Shown in pieces: positions 31,036 to 39,156 of a stretch of DNA of 40,188 nt. The stretch covers positions 1 to 40,188 of the forward strand of contig NZ_LBMW01000058.1 of assembly GCF_026168105.1 (NCBI RefSeq), in the 5' to 3' direction. The notes under the pieces are model-generated. The model saw only the letters and a program-made list of their open reading frames with translations, searched no databases and was not told where the DNA came from. The position numbers were made by a program, and so were the translations under genes. How positions within the stretch are numbered: position 1 is the stretch's first letter; every line of letters begins with the position of its first letter. The DNA is from Streptomyces hygroscopicus. GTDB lineage: Bacteria > Actinomycetota > Actinomycetes > Streptomycetales > Streptomycetaceae.

Positions 31036-32229
31036 TCAGGAGGTCACGAGGTCGCCGGTGTCCACGGCCGTCGTGGACCGCGCCGCGCGGTGCGCGTCGC
31101 CCGCGACCTCGTCCGCCGTCAGAACGTATCCGGTCTCCGGGTCCGAGGTGGAGCGGGCGAAGACGACCCCGTAGATCCTGCCGTCGGTGGTCAGCAGCGG
31201 GCCGCCGGAGTTGCCGGGCAGGACCGTCGACCGTATCGAGTAGATCTCCCGGGTGACGGTGTTCGAGCTGTAGATGTTCTGGCCGGTGGCCCGGACGCGG
31301 CTCGCGACCGTGGCGGCCCGCAGCGTCAGGTCGCCGTCCTGCGGATAGCCCGCGACCACGGCCGCGTCACCGCGCTTCGCGCTCCCGTCGAAGCGCAGCA
31401 CGGGCGCGCGCAGATCGGGCACGTAGAGAACGGCCACGTCCCGGTCGGGGTCGAAGAGCACCACCCGCGCCGCGTACGACGGACCCACTCCGCCGATCCG
31501 GACGGACGGGTGGTTGATGCCCGCCACCACGTGCGCGTTGGTCATCACGTGCCGCGCCGCGTACACGAAGCCGCTGCCCTCACGGCCCTGGGTGCCCGAG
31601 GCGCCCTCGATCTTCACCGTGCTGAGTTTCGCGGCGTTCGTCGCGCTCTCCGTGACGCTGTCCCCGGAGGGCTCGGCAACCCCGGCGGTGGGTTCGTTCT
31701 CGAACGGGTTGAAGACCTGCGGGAAACCCGCCTGGGCGAGCGCGGACGTGGCGCGCGAGAACCAGGCCGGGGTCGTGTCCGGCATCGCGTTCTGCACGGT
31801 CCCCAGCAGCCGCGAGTCCCGGATCGCCCCCGTCACCAGCGGTGACGAGGACGCGCCAAGGACGCTCGCGGCCACCCACGCCACGATCAGCACGGCCACC
31901 GTGTTCGCGACCGCCCCGCCGATCCCGTCGGCCACCCGCAGCGGACCCCGACCAGCACGGTCCAGTTCGCGGCGCAGCCTCAGCGCGAGGCGCCCCGCCA
32001 GCTCGTGCCCCACCGCCGCCGGGACCAGCACCGTGAGCACCGCCGTCACCGTCGCCCCGGTGGTCCCGCGTGTCACCAGCTCCATCACCCACGGAAGGAT
32101 CCACACGCCGACGACGGCACCGCCCACGAAGCCGGCCAGCGAGACACACCCGGCCACCAGTCCGCGCCGGTAGCCGGACGCAGCGTAGGCCAGGATCACC
32201 AGCATCAGCAGGATGTCGAGCAGGTCCAC
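31036..32229 (-). CDS. MarP-like membrane serine protease (CvpA plus trypsin domains)
   Basis: The product has 397 residues. Four N-terminal membrane segments (about 5-20, 25-50, 60-78 and 100-125) form a CvpA/colicin V-production domain. A periplasmic chymotrypsin-like domain follows with histidine in MTNAHVVAG, aspartate in DPDRDVAVLYV and serine in LPGNSGGP. This is the layout of mycobacterial MarP, needed for acid and oxidative stress resistance. A pair of cysteines for the MarP redox switch is not obvious, so regulation may differ. The peptidoglycan amidase gene lies next to it and divergent, which fits MarP's known substrate class (a peptidoglycan hydrolase in mycobacteria). Confidence 0.9.
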   Translation of the reverse strand: MDLLDILLMLVILAYAASGYRRGLVAGCVSLAGFVGGAVVGVWILPWVMELVTRGTTGATVTAVLTVLVPAAVGHELAGRLALRLRRELDRAGRGPLRVADGIGGAVANTVAVLIVAWVAASVLGASSSPLVTGAIRDSRLLGTVQNAMPDTTPAWFSRATSALAQAGFPQVFNPFENEPTAGVAEPSGDSVTESATNAAKLSTVKIEGASGTQGREGSGFVYAARHVMTNAHVVAGINHPSVRIGGVGPSYAARVVLFDPDRDVAVLYVPDLRAPVLRFDGSAKRGDAAVVAGYPQDGDLTLRAATVASRVRATGQNIYSSNTVTREIYSIRSTVLPGNSGGPLLTTDGRIYGVVFARSTSDPETGYVLTADEVAGDAHRAARSTTAVDTGDLVTS

Positions 32230-32416
32230 GGAGCCGCCTTTCTCTCGGACCCCTTAGTACGCGCAGGGGGAGCCCAGTGATCAGCCACGCGCGGGTGGCG
32301 CCCGGAACCGGGCACGCGCGCGTCGACCTGTAGAAACGTCCCGGACCGGGGCGTTGGTTCCACCAGGTGGCACACCACACATCGCGGATGCGGGAGAACC
32401 GGCCGACAGTGGGTCC

Positions 32417-33241
32417 ATGCGTGTCTTCCGAAGAGCGAGGGGGGCACGACGATGGCCTCGGGTACCGATGCCCGGAGCCGTCCTGCTGCTGCTCGGGGCC
32501 CTGCCCGAGTTCGCCGCCGCCCTCGCGCTGCTGATCTGTGCCTCCGCCGTCGGGAGCACGGCGGTCGTCCCGCCCTCCAGGTCCCCGGGGCCCCCGCGGC
32601 CGGTCGAAGGCCGGTCCGCGGCCCTGCATGCGGCGCCGAAGCCGCACATCGTACCGAGGACCGCCTGGAAGGACGACGGAGCCAAGGGCCAGCCGCCCCC
32701 GCGCTACGACGACAAGGTCGTCGCGGTCTTCGTGCACCACACCGACTCGCCCAACCAGTACGACTGCGCCGATGTACCGCGCATCATCCGGGCCCTGTAC
32801 GCGGGCCAGATCGGCAACCGCCGGTGGGACGACATCGGCTACAACTTCCTCGTCGACCGCTGCGGCACGATCTACGAGGGCCGCGCGGGCGGCATCGAAC
32901 GCGCCGTCACCGGCGCCCACACCCAGGGCTTCAACCACCGCACCTCGGGCATCGCCGCCATCGGCACCTTCATGGAGGGCACGACCGTGCCCAAGGCCAT
33001 GACCGACGCGATCGCCGCGCTCGCCGCGTGGAAGCTGGGCCTGGCGGACATCGACCCGCGCGCCAGGGTCCGGCTCGTCTCCAGCAACGGACTGAGCCGC
33101 TACAAGGCGGGCACCACCGCCCTGCTGCCCACCCTGGCGGGCCACAACGACGGCTATATGACGAACTGCCCCGGCGCGGCCCTCACCGCCCTCCTCCCGG
33201 ACATCCGGGCCAAGGCGGCGCACCTGCAGGGCAGGCGATGA
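32417..33241 (+). CDS. Secreted peptidoglycan amidase / PGRP-domain protein (amidase_2 fold)
   Basis: The product has 274 residues from the ATG at 32417. A basic start and a hydrophobic core (about 22-50) form a signal or anchor, followed by a Pro/Ser linker. The catalytic domain has the zinc histidine in VAVFVHHTDSPNQYDCADV, then GYNFLVDRCGTIYEGRAGGI, the second histidine in GAHTQGFNHRTSGIAAIGTF, and the cysteine ligand in MTNCPGAAL. These are the H-H-C ligands of PGRP-type N-acetylmuramoyl-L-alanine amidases, which cut the sugar-peptide bond of cell wall. It is divergent from the MarP-like protease, which could process it outside the cell (inference). Confidence 0.9.
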   Translation: MRVFRRARGARRWPRVPMPGAVLLLLGALPEFAAALALLICASAVGSTAVVPPSRSPGPPRPVEGRSAALHAAPKPHIVPRTAWKDDGAKGQPPPRYDDKVVAVFVHHTDSPNQYDCADVPRIIRALYAGQIGNRRWDDIGYNFLVDRCGTIYEGRAGGIERAVTGAHTQGFNHRTSGIAAIGTFMEGTTVPKAMTDAIAALAAWKLGLADIDPRARVRLVSSNGLSRYKAGTTALLPTLAGHNDGYMTNCPGAALTALLPDIRAKAAHLQGRR

Positions 33242-33329
33242 CGCCCACAGAAACGTCACAGGGCCTACGAAGAGTCCTCAGATCCCCGCGCCCTACGGTC
33301 GTGGTGGTAGCCGACCGGAGGTGGGGATC

Positions 33330-33554
33330 ATGAGCGACGACAGCCGTACGGAGACGACGAGGACGCGCACCTGGGCCGCGGCCGTGCGCAGCCCCTGGAC
33401 GGTGGTCTGCGCCGTCACGACGGTCGTCCTCGGCCCGGCCACTGCCACCGCGTCAGCCCTGGACCGGGCCAACAGGGCACCCCTGCACCACACGGCCGAG
33501 CCCCACCGCGCGCCGGGACACCTCGTCCCCGGCGCCGGTCGGGCGGCGGCCTGA
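33330..33554 (+). CDS. Small secreted or membrane peptide, 74 residues
   Basis: The ATG at 33330 lies eight bases after GGAGG, and a GTG at 33321 overlaps that site. The first 25 residues are charged (SDDSRTETTRTRTW). A hydrophobic segment (WTVVCAVTTVVLGPATATAS, about 26-45) ends in an A-T-A-S-A signal-peptidase-like site. The mature part would be about 28 residues, rich in His, Pro, Arg and Ala (HTAEPHRAPGHLVPGAG). It lies downstream of the amidase on the same strand, 88 bases away. No known family. Confidence 0.55.
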   Translation: MSDDSRTETTRTRTWAAAVRSPWTVVCAVTTVVLGPATATASALDRANRAPLHHTAEPHRAPGHLVPGAGRAAA

Positions 33555-33615
33555 CCGCCCTGCGACTCCACCCGTCGCCGCACGGCGTGATCGCCGGGGC
33601 GGCGGGTGCACCACC

Positions 33616-34134
33616 TCAGGCCTTGAAGCGATCCCACAGCCGGGGGTAGCGCTCGGCGAGCACCGACTTGTTCTCCAGGTCGAACGGCGTCCCCTCCGGA
33701 TCGGAGGACGCGGGCGGGAGGCCCAGGTCGGGCGCCACGGTCCCGGTGAGCTGCTCGTACGCCTCGTCCGCCGCGTAGCCGAGCTCCTCGCCGTCCCCGT
33801 CGACCTCCTCGTCGAAGTCCTCCAGCAGGTCGGCGAGCGAGTCGGGATCGTGCACGGCGCCCTCGAAGGTCTCCCGGCCCTGGCCGATCAGCCAGCACCG
33901 GAAGAAGTCGAACGCGTCGTCGCTCGCCCCGTCGAGCAGCACCCAGGCGGCGCCCCACAGGTCCCAGCGGTAGGCGCGGTTGTACCGGGACTCGAAGTGC
34001 CGGGCGAAGTCCAGGACGGATTCCGGATCCAGCCGCAGCAGACGCTCGACGAGCTGGTCGGCCTGCTCGTCCGGGTCGCCCTCGGCGGCCTCGCGGCTCT
34101 CGTCCACCAGCTCCCAGAACTCCGTCTCGTCCAT
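33616..34134 (-). CDS. DUF4240 domain protein
   Basis: The product has 172 residues starting MDETEFWELVDESREAAEGD, which is the DUF4240 signature (an F-W-x-L-I-D-type start). LVERLLRLDPESVLDFARHF, YNRAYRWDLWGAAWVLLDGA and DFFRCWLIGQGRETFEGA follow in family order. It is soluble and acidic. Such proteins occur in many actinobacteria and are often linked to immunity or regulation, but no biochemical function is known. It lies downstream of the WYL regulator gene, 56 bases apart, and may share its transcript. Confidence 0.88.
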   Translation of the reverse strand: MDETEFWELVDESREAAEGDPDEQADQLVERLLRLDPESVLDFARHFESRYNRAYRWDLWGAAWVLLDGASDDAFDFFRCWLIGQGRETFEGAVHDPDSLADLLEDFDEEVDGDGEELGYAADEAYEQLTGTVAPDLGLPPASSDPEGTPFDLENKSVLAERYPRLWDRFKA

Positions 34135-34190
34135 CACGGGACCAGCATCGGGCCTGGGCGGGCGGGCCGCACGCGGAGTGCGGCGGACCG

Positions 34191-35165
34191 TCAGGGGCCG
34201 TAGAGCCCGGCGAGCCGTGCCGCGTCGCTCGCGAACCGCGCGCGCAGCGCCCGCGGGGACAGCACTTCGACCTCCGGCCCGAGCCCCGTGAGTTGCGTGT
34301 GCGCGACCTCCTCGGACTCCACCGGCACGGTCACCGTCACCCATCCGCGCTCGTCCGGGGCGCCCGCGGTCGTCAGCGCCTGGCGGGCGGAGACGGGATC
34401 GAGGGCGTACGGCAGCCTGCGCACCCCGTCCTCGGACAGCCGCACCACGACCTCCGCCCGCAGGATGGACCGCGCGAACTGCTCCGCCCGCTCCGCCCAG
34501 AAGGCGGGCAGTTCGAACTTCTCGTCCCGCGTGAACCGATCCTCGCGGGCCGCAACGGCCGTGAAGCGGTCGATGCGGTACACCCGGAAGGTCGCCTGTC
34601 CCGCCATCCGCGCGCACAGGTACCAGACCCCAGCCTTGAGGACCAGGCCATAGGGCTCGAGTTCCCGCTCGACCTCGGCCTCCCCGCGGCGGTAGCGCGC
34701 CGATATGCGCCGGTCGTCCCACACCGCGTCCACGACGGCCGACAGCAGTTCGGGCGTCCCGGGCTCCCTGAACCAGTCGGGCGCGTCCAGATGGAACCGC
34801 TGGGCCGCCGTACGGGACGCGTCCCGCAGGGAGGGGAGGAGGGCGGCGGACACCTTCAGACGGGCCGCGGAGGCCGCGTCCTCAAGGCCCATCTCGCGCA
34901 GCGCCCCCGGCACGCCGCTGAGGAACAGAGCCTCGGCCTCGCTGCGGGCCAGCCCGGTCAGCCGTGTGCGGTACCCGCCGATCAGCCGGTAACCCCCGGC
35001 CCGCCCCCGGTCGGCGTACACCGGGACCCCCGCCTCCGACAGCGCCTGCGCGTCCCGGGTGACGGTCCGCTCGGACACCTCCAGCTCCCGGGCCAGCTCG
35101 GCGGCGGTCATCGAGGACCGGGACTGCAGCAGCAGCACCATTTTGATGAGACGGGCGGCACGCAT
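34191..35165 (-). CDS. WYL-domain transcriptional regulator (DeoR/HTH_11 plus WYL)
   Basis: The product has 324 residues from the ATG at 35165. The N-terminal helix-turn-helix (RLIKMVLLLQSRSSMTAAEL, then ARELEVSERTVTRD) spans about 5-45. A middle segment (SGVPGALREMGLEDAASAAR) and the WYL domain follow, with YGLVLKAGVWYLCARMAG, RVYRIDRFTAVAARED and LTGLGPEVEVLSPRALRAR. WYL domains bind nucleic acid or nucleotide ligands, and YafY-like members are common repressors or activators. Its target is not evident. The next gene on the same strand is the DUF4240 gene. Confidence 0.92.
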   Translation of the reverse strand: MRAARLIKMVLLLQSRSSMTAAELARELEVSERTVTRDAQALSEAGVPVYADRGRAGGYRLIGGYRTRLTGLARSEAEALFLSGVPGALREMGLEDAASAARLKVSAALLPSLRDASRTAAQRFHLDAPDWFREPGTPELLSAVVDAVWDDRRISARYRRGEAEVERELEPYGLVLKAGVWYLCARMAGQATFRVYRIDRFTAVAAREDRFTRDEKFELPAFWAERAEQFARSILRAEVVVRLSEDGVRRLPYALDPVSARQALTTAGAPDERGWVTVTVPVESEEVAHTQLTGLGPEVEVLSPRALRARFASDAARLAGLYGP

Positions 35166-35233
35166 GCGTTCATGATGCCGGGCCCCACCGACTTGATGGC
35201 TCGTTCGCCCAGGGGGCGCTCTCCCGCGACAGC

Positions 35234-35263
35234 GAAGGGGTACGGCGGTCGCCGTACCCCTTC
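35234..35263. terminator. Perfect 13-bp hairpin between the WYL regulator and aceE
   Basis: GAAGGGGTACGGC (35234-35246) and GCCGTACCCCTTC (35251-35263) form a perfect stem with loop GGTC. It lies 33 bases past the aceE stop and 69 bases upstream of the WYL gene start, so it most likely ends the aceE transcript. Confidence 0.85.
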
Positions 35264-35278
35264 ACCCGATGGCCGGTC

Positions 35279-35312
35279 CTACAGGCCGTACCTGTCTACA
35301 GGCCGTACCGGT
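35279..35312. repeat. Two 17-bp direct repeats at the aceE stop codon
   Basis: CTACAGGCCGTACCTGT (35279-35295) and CTACAGGCCGTACCGGT (35296-35312) differ at one base. The second copy includes the last codons and stop (TAG, 35296-35298) of aceE, so the 3' end of the gene is duplicated downstream. Confidence 0.85.
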
Positions 35313-37998
35313 CGCGGGCCTCCTTCACGGCCGTCGCCTGGACCTCGCCGCGCCTGGCGAGCTGGGCCAGGGCCGCGACGACGATCGACTGGGCGTCGAC
35401 GCCGAAGTGACGGCGGGCCGCCTCACGGGTGTCCGACAGACCGAAACCGTCGGCACCCAGCGAGGAGTAGTCCTGCTCCACCCACTGCGCGATCTGGTCC
35501 GGGACCTGGCGCATGTAGTCGGAGACCGCCAGCACCGGGCCCTCGGCGCCCTGGAGCGCCTGACGGATGTACGGGATCCGCTCCTCGCCGCGCAGCAGCG
35601 CCGCGTCCGCCTCCATGGCGTCGCGCCGCAGCTCGCTCCACGAGGTCGCCGACCACACGTCCGCCGCGACGCCCCATTCCTCGGCGAGCAGCTTCTGCGC
35701 CGTGAGCGCCCAGTGGATCGCCGTGCCGGAGCCCAGCAGCTGGATGCGCGGGGCGTTGGCGTCCGGGGTGAGGCCCGCGGACTCCGCCGTGTTGAAGCGG
35801 TACAGGCCCTTGACGATGCCCTCGTCGATGCCGAGACCGGACGGCTTGGCCGGCTGCGGCAGGGGCTCGTTGTAGACGGTGAGGTAGTAGAAGACGTTCG
35901 GGTCCTCGCCCGGCGCCGCCTCGCCGTACATACGGCGCAGACCGTCCTTCACGATGACCGCGATCTCGTACGCGAACGCCGGGTCGTACGTCAGTGCCGC
36001 GGGGTTCGTCGCCGCGATCACGGGCGAGTGGCCGTCGGCGTGCTGCAGGCCCTCGCCCGTCAGCGTCGTACGGCCGGCGGTGGCGCCGACGAGGAAGCCG
36101 CGGCCGAGCTGGTCGCCGAGCTGCCACATCTGGTCGGCCGTGCGCTGCCAGCCGAACATCGAGTAGAAGATGTAGAACGGGATCATCGCCTCGCCGTGTG
36201 TCGCGTACGACGTGGAGGCGGCGATGAAGTCGGCCATCGAACCGGCCTCGGTGATCCCCTCGTTGAGGATCTGGCCGTTCCTGGCCTCCTTGTAGTACAT
36301 CAGCTGGTCGCGGTCGACCGGCTCGTACGTCTGGCCCTTGGGCGAGTAGATGCCGAGGGAGGGGAACAGGCTCTCCATGCCGAAGGTGCGGGCCTCGTCC
36401 GGGACGATCGGCACCCAGCGCCTGCCCGTCTCCTTGTCGCGGACCAGGTCCTTGACCAGGCGGACGAAGGCCATGGTGGTGGCCACGTTCTGCGAGCCGG
36501 AGCCCTTGTCGAAGGACGCGAACGCCTTCTCTGCCGGAGCCGGCAGCGGGGCCAGGGCGTGCGTACGGCGGGCCGGGGCGGGACCGCCGAGGGTCGCGCG
36601 GCGCTCCTGGAGGTACCGGACCTCGGGGGAGTCGGCGCCCGGGTGGCCGTAGGGCACCACGCCGTCGACGAACGCGCTGTCCGGGATGGGCAGCTCGAGC
36701 AGGTCGCGCATCGCCTTGAACTCGTCCGCCGTCAGCTTCTTCATCTGGTGGTTGGCGTTCTTCGACGCGAAGCCCGGGCCGAGGGTGTGGCCCTTGACCG
36801 TCTGGGCCAGGATCACGGTCGGGGCGCCCTTGTGCTCGACGGCGGCCTTGTAGGCGGCGTAGACCTTGCGCGCCTCGTGACCACCGCGGGAGAGGTGGAA
36901 GCACTCGAGGATCTTGTCGTCGCTCAGCAGCTTCGCCATCTCGGCGAGCGCCGGGTCCTTGCCGAAGAAGTCCTCGCGGATGTAGGCCACGCCGCGGGTC
37001 TGGTACGTCTGGATCTGCGCGTCCGGCACCTCGCGCAGACGGCGTACGAGCGCGCCCGTGGTGTCGAGGGCGAACAGCTCGTCCCAGGCCGTGCCCCACA
37101 GCGTCTTGACGACGTTCCAGCCGGCGCCGCGGAACTGGGCCTCCAGCTCCTGCACGATCTTGAAGTTGGCGCGGACCGGGCCGTCGAGGCGCTGCAGGTT
37201 GCAGTTGATGACGAAGGTGAGGTTGTCCAGTTCCTCACGCGCGGCCAGCGCGAGCGCCGCCGTCGACTCGGGCTCGTCCATCTCGCCGTCGCCCAGGAAC
37301 GCCCACACGTGGGAGTCGGAGACGTCCTTGATGCCGCGGTTGGTCAGATAGCGGTTGAAGCGCGCCTGGTAGATGGCGGAGAGCGGGCCGAGGCCCATGG
37401 AGACGGTGGGGAACTCCCACAGCCAGGGCAGACGGCGCGGGTGCGGGTACGACGGCAGGCCGTTGCCGCCCGCCTCCTGGCGGAAGTTGTCGAGGTGGTG
37501 CTCGTTCAGCCGGCCGTCGAGGAAGGCACGGGCGTAGATTCCGGGGGAGGCGTGGCCCTGGATGTACAGCTGGTCGCCGGAGCCATCACCCTCCTTGCCC
37601 TTGAAGAAGTGGTTGAAGCCGGTCTCGTACAGCCAGGCCGCGGAGGCGAAGGTGGCGATGTGGCCGCCGACGCCGTATTTGCTGCCGCGGGTCACCATCG
37701 CGGCCGCGTTCCAGCGGTTCCACGCGGTGATGCGGCGCTCCATCTCCTCGTCACCGGGCACGGCCGGCTCGGCGGGGGTCGGGATGGTGTTGACGTAGTC
37801 CGTCTCAAGGAGCTTCGGCAGCGCGATGCCTGCGCCCTCGGCGTGCTCCAGCGTGCGGCGCATCAGGTACGCGGCACGGTGCGGCCCGGCCGCCTTGGCG
37901 ACGGCGTCCAGGGAGGCCTGCCATTCGGCGGTCTCCTCGGGGTCGCGGTCCGGGAGCTGGTCGAGCTCGCTCGGCTGGATGGCGCTGGGGTCGGTCAT
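35296..37998 (-). CDS. aceE: Pyruvate dehydrogenase E1 component, homodimeric type
   Basis: The product has 900 residues, the length of the homodimeric (alpha2) E1. The ATG at 37998 has GGAAGG eight to twelve bases upstream. The ThDP motif runs from FLGDGEMDEPEST (near 230) to NCNLQRLDGPV. YYKEARNGQILNEGITEAG and SMADFIAASTSYATHGEAM are in the central domain, and HADGHSPVIAATNP lies further on. E1 decarboxylates pyruvate and passes the acetyl group to lipoyl-E2. The E2 at 39157 and the lipA/lipB genes fit this pathway. A palindrome lies across its putative promoter. A 940-codon open frame on the other strand is a shadow of this gene. Confidence 0.97.
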   Translation of the reverse strand: MTDPSAIQPSELDQLPDRDPEETAEWQASLDAVAKAAGPHRAAYLMRRTLEHAEGAGIALPKLLETDYVNTIPTPAEPAVPGDEEMERRITAWNRWNAAAMVTRGSKYGVGGHIATFASAAWLYETGFNHFFKGKEGDGSGDQLYIQGHASPGIYARAFLDGRLNEHHLDNFRQEAGGNGLPSYPHPRRLPWLWEFPTVSMGLGPLSAIYQARFNRYLTNRGIKDVSDSHVWAFLGDGEMDEPESTAALALAAREELDNLTFVINCNLQRLDGPVRANFKIVQELEAQFRGAGWNVVKTLWGTAWDELFALDTTGALVRRLREVPDAQIQTYQTRGVAYIREDFFGKDPALAEMAKLLSDDKILECFHLSRGGHEARKVYAAYKAAVEHKGAPTVILAQTVKGHTLGPGFASKNANHQMKKLTADEFKAMRDLLELPIPDSAFVDGVVPYGHPGADSPEVRYLQERRATLGGPAPARRTHALAPLPAPAEKAFASFDKGSGSQNVATTMAFVRLVKDLVRDKETGRRWVPIVPDEARTFGMESLFPSLGIYSPKGQTYEPVDRDQLMYYKEARNGQILNEGITEAGSMADFIAASTSYATHGEAMIPFYIFYSMFGWQRTADQMWQLGDQLGRGFLVGATAGRTTLTGEGLQHADGHSPVIAATNPAALTYDPAFAYEIAVIVKDGLRRMYGEAAPGEDPNVFYYLTVYNEPLPQPAKPSGLGIDEGIVKGLYRFNTAESAGLTPDANAPRIQLLGSGTAIHWALTAQKLLAEEWGVAADVWSATSWSELRRDAMEADAALLRGEERIPYIRQALQGAEGPVLAVSDYMRQVPDQIAQWVEQDYSSLGADGFGLSDTREAARRHFGVDAQSIVVAALAQLARRGEVQATAVKEARDRYGL

Positions 37999-38096
37999 GT
38001 CGCCGCCTTCCTCAGTCGAAGGGGGGTTCCCTCATCGGTAAGGGCCGGGGTGCCCTTGGTCTTTGGCAGGACAGGGCTGGGGCTCGGGTGAAAGCC

Positions 38097-38172
38097 CGTC
38101 GGCGACAATAACTCCCTGATCGATGATCGATCAAAGGGTTGAGGCTCAAAACCTCTTGATCACGAGAAAGTA
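38097..38172 (-). promoter_or_regulatory. Putative aceE promoter with palindromic operator
   Basis: Minus strand: TTGATC (-35-like) and TTATTG (-10-like) are separated by 17 bases. The perfect palindrome TGATCGATGATCGATCA (38117-38133, centre G at 38125) overlaps the -35 and spacer, where a repressor would block RNA polymerase. A second palindrome, TTGAGGCTCAA, lies just upstream at about 38139-38149. The adjacent GntR/FCD protein is the obvious candidate to bind one of them, by analogy with PdhR. Confidence 0.55.
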
Positions 38173-38207
38173 GGCACGGGGTGCCTTTGGTGGAGGCACC
38201 CCGTGCC
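38173..38207 (-). terminator. Perfect 13-bp hairpin downstream of the GntR gene
   Basis: GGCACGGGGTGCC (38173-38185) and GGCACCCCGTGCC (38195-38207) pair perfectly around a 9-base loop. It separates the GntR-family gene from the aceE promoter on the same strand, so aceE has its own promoter. Confidence 0.88.
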
Positions 38208-38288
38208 GCCGATTTCCCGGGTTTTCGCAGGTGAAGGCGGCGTTTGAGCGGGGGTGTGCTCTGCTGCTCGAGGGCGGGAGTTCCCTCC

Positions 38289-38912
38289 TCACGCCCTCGG
38301 CGCGCACCCCAGGACATGCGCCTTCACGATCTCGGCGATCCGGGGGTCCCGGCGCCGGAACGCGGCGACCAGCTCCTCGTGCTCCTCCGCGTACGACTGC
38401 TGCACCGTCCCCAGCCACCGGATCGACAACGCCGTGAACACCTCGATGCCCAGCCCCTCCCACGTGTGGAGCAGCACCGAGTTCCCGGCCGCGCGCACCA
38501 GCTCCCGGTGGAACCCCACCGTGTGCCGCACCTGCCCCGTACCGTCCGACCTGCGGTCCGCCTCGTACAGCGCGGCCACGTGCGGCTCCAGGGCCGAGCA
38601 GTCCTCGGCCAGGCGCTCCGCCGCCAGCTCCGCCGCGATGGCCTCCAGACCGGCCCGTACGGGGTAGGACTCCTCCAGATCGGCCGCGGTCAGATTGCGC
38701 ACCCGCACGCCCTTGTTGGGCGCCGACTCGATCAGCCGCAGCGACTCCAGCTCCCGCAGCGCCTCCCGGACGGGCGTCTGACTGACCTCCAGCTCCGTGG
38801 CGATGCGGCGCTCCACGATCCGCTCGCCCGGCTTCCAGCGCCCGCTGACGATCCCCTCCACGATGTGCTCGCGGATCTGTTCGCGCAGCGAGTGGACGAC
38901 GGGCGCGGTCAT
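38289..38912 (-). CDS. GntR-family regulator with FCD domain
   Basis: The product has 207 residues. The N-terminal winged helix is LREQIREHIVEGIVSGRWKP (about 9-28), then RIATELEVSQTPVREALREL (about 37-56), the classic GntR signature. The FCD ligand domain starts near 73, with SYPVRAGLEAIAAELAAERL, FHRELVRAAGNSVLLHTWEG and DPRIAEIVKAHVL (helices with the metal-binding aspartate and histidines). FCD ligands are usually small organic acids. Position beside aceE and E2 suggests control of pyruvate dehydrogenase in response to such an acid, but this is inferred. Confidence 0.92.
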   Translation of the reverse strand: MTAPVVHSLREQIREHIVEGIVSGRWKPGERIVERRIATELEVSQTPVREALRELESLRLIESAPNKGVRVRNLTAADLEESYPVRAGLEAIAAELAAERLAEDCSALEPHVAALYEADRRSDGTGQVRHTVGFHRELVRAAGNSVLLHTWEGLGIEVFTALSIRWLGTVQQSYAEEHEELVAAFRRRDPRIAEIVKAHVLGCAPRA

Positions 38913-39094
38913 GAGGGCTCCTTAGGGAGGGGCGATCCAATGCAGCGGCCCGAAGGGCCTCGTCTGGGGGTGGCGGTCGGGCGACGGGCGGACCCCGGGG
39001 GCGTTCGACGTTTAGACAATAAGGCCGGGAGCCCACGGGGGAAGGGCGCATGCCGGGGCTTTCATGCAGGTGAGACGAGGCTTACACAACGAAC
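38913..39094. other. Intergenic region upstream of the GntR gene
   Basis: The 182 bases should hold the GntR promoter. AAGGAG precedes the start at about 38921-38926 on the minus strand. The minus strand also has an AT-richer patch near 39010-39025 (CTTATTGTCTAAACG), which contains a TTATTG and a possible -10 TGTCTAAAC. No gene is seen. Confidence 0.4.
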
Positions 39095-39130
39095 GGCGCC
39101 CCCGTCCGGAAAGATCCGGACGGGGGCGCC
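39095..39130 (-). terminator. Perfect 16-bp hairpin after the E2 gene
   Basis: GGCGCCCCCGTCCGGA (39095-39110) and TCCGGACGGGGGCGCC (39115-39130) form a perfect stem with loop AAGA. It begins 27 bases past the E2 stop and separates it from the GntR gene. Confidence 0.92.
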
Positions 39131-39156
39131 GCGGGAGCGGGCCGCCCCTCGGTGAC

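Noticed and set aside
35269..38091. Very long open frame opposite aceE (940 codons)
   Set aside because: Antisense shadow of aceE. The translation is a low-complexity Val/Arg/Gly-rich string with no domain.
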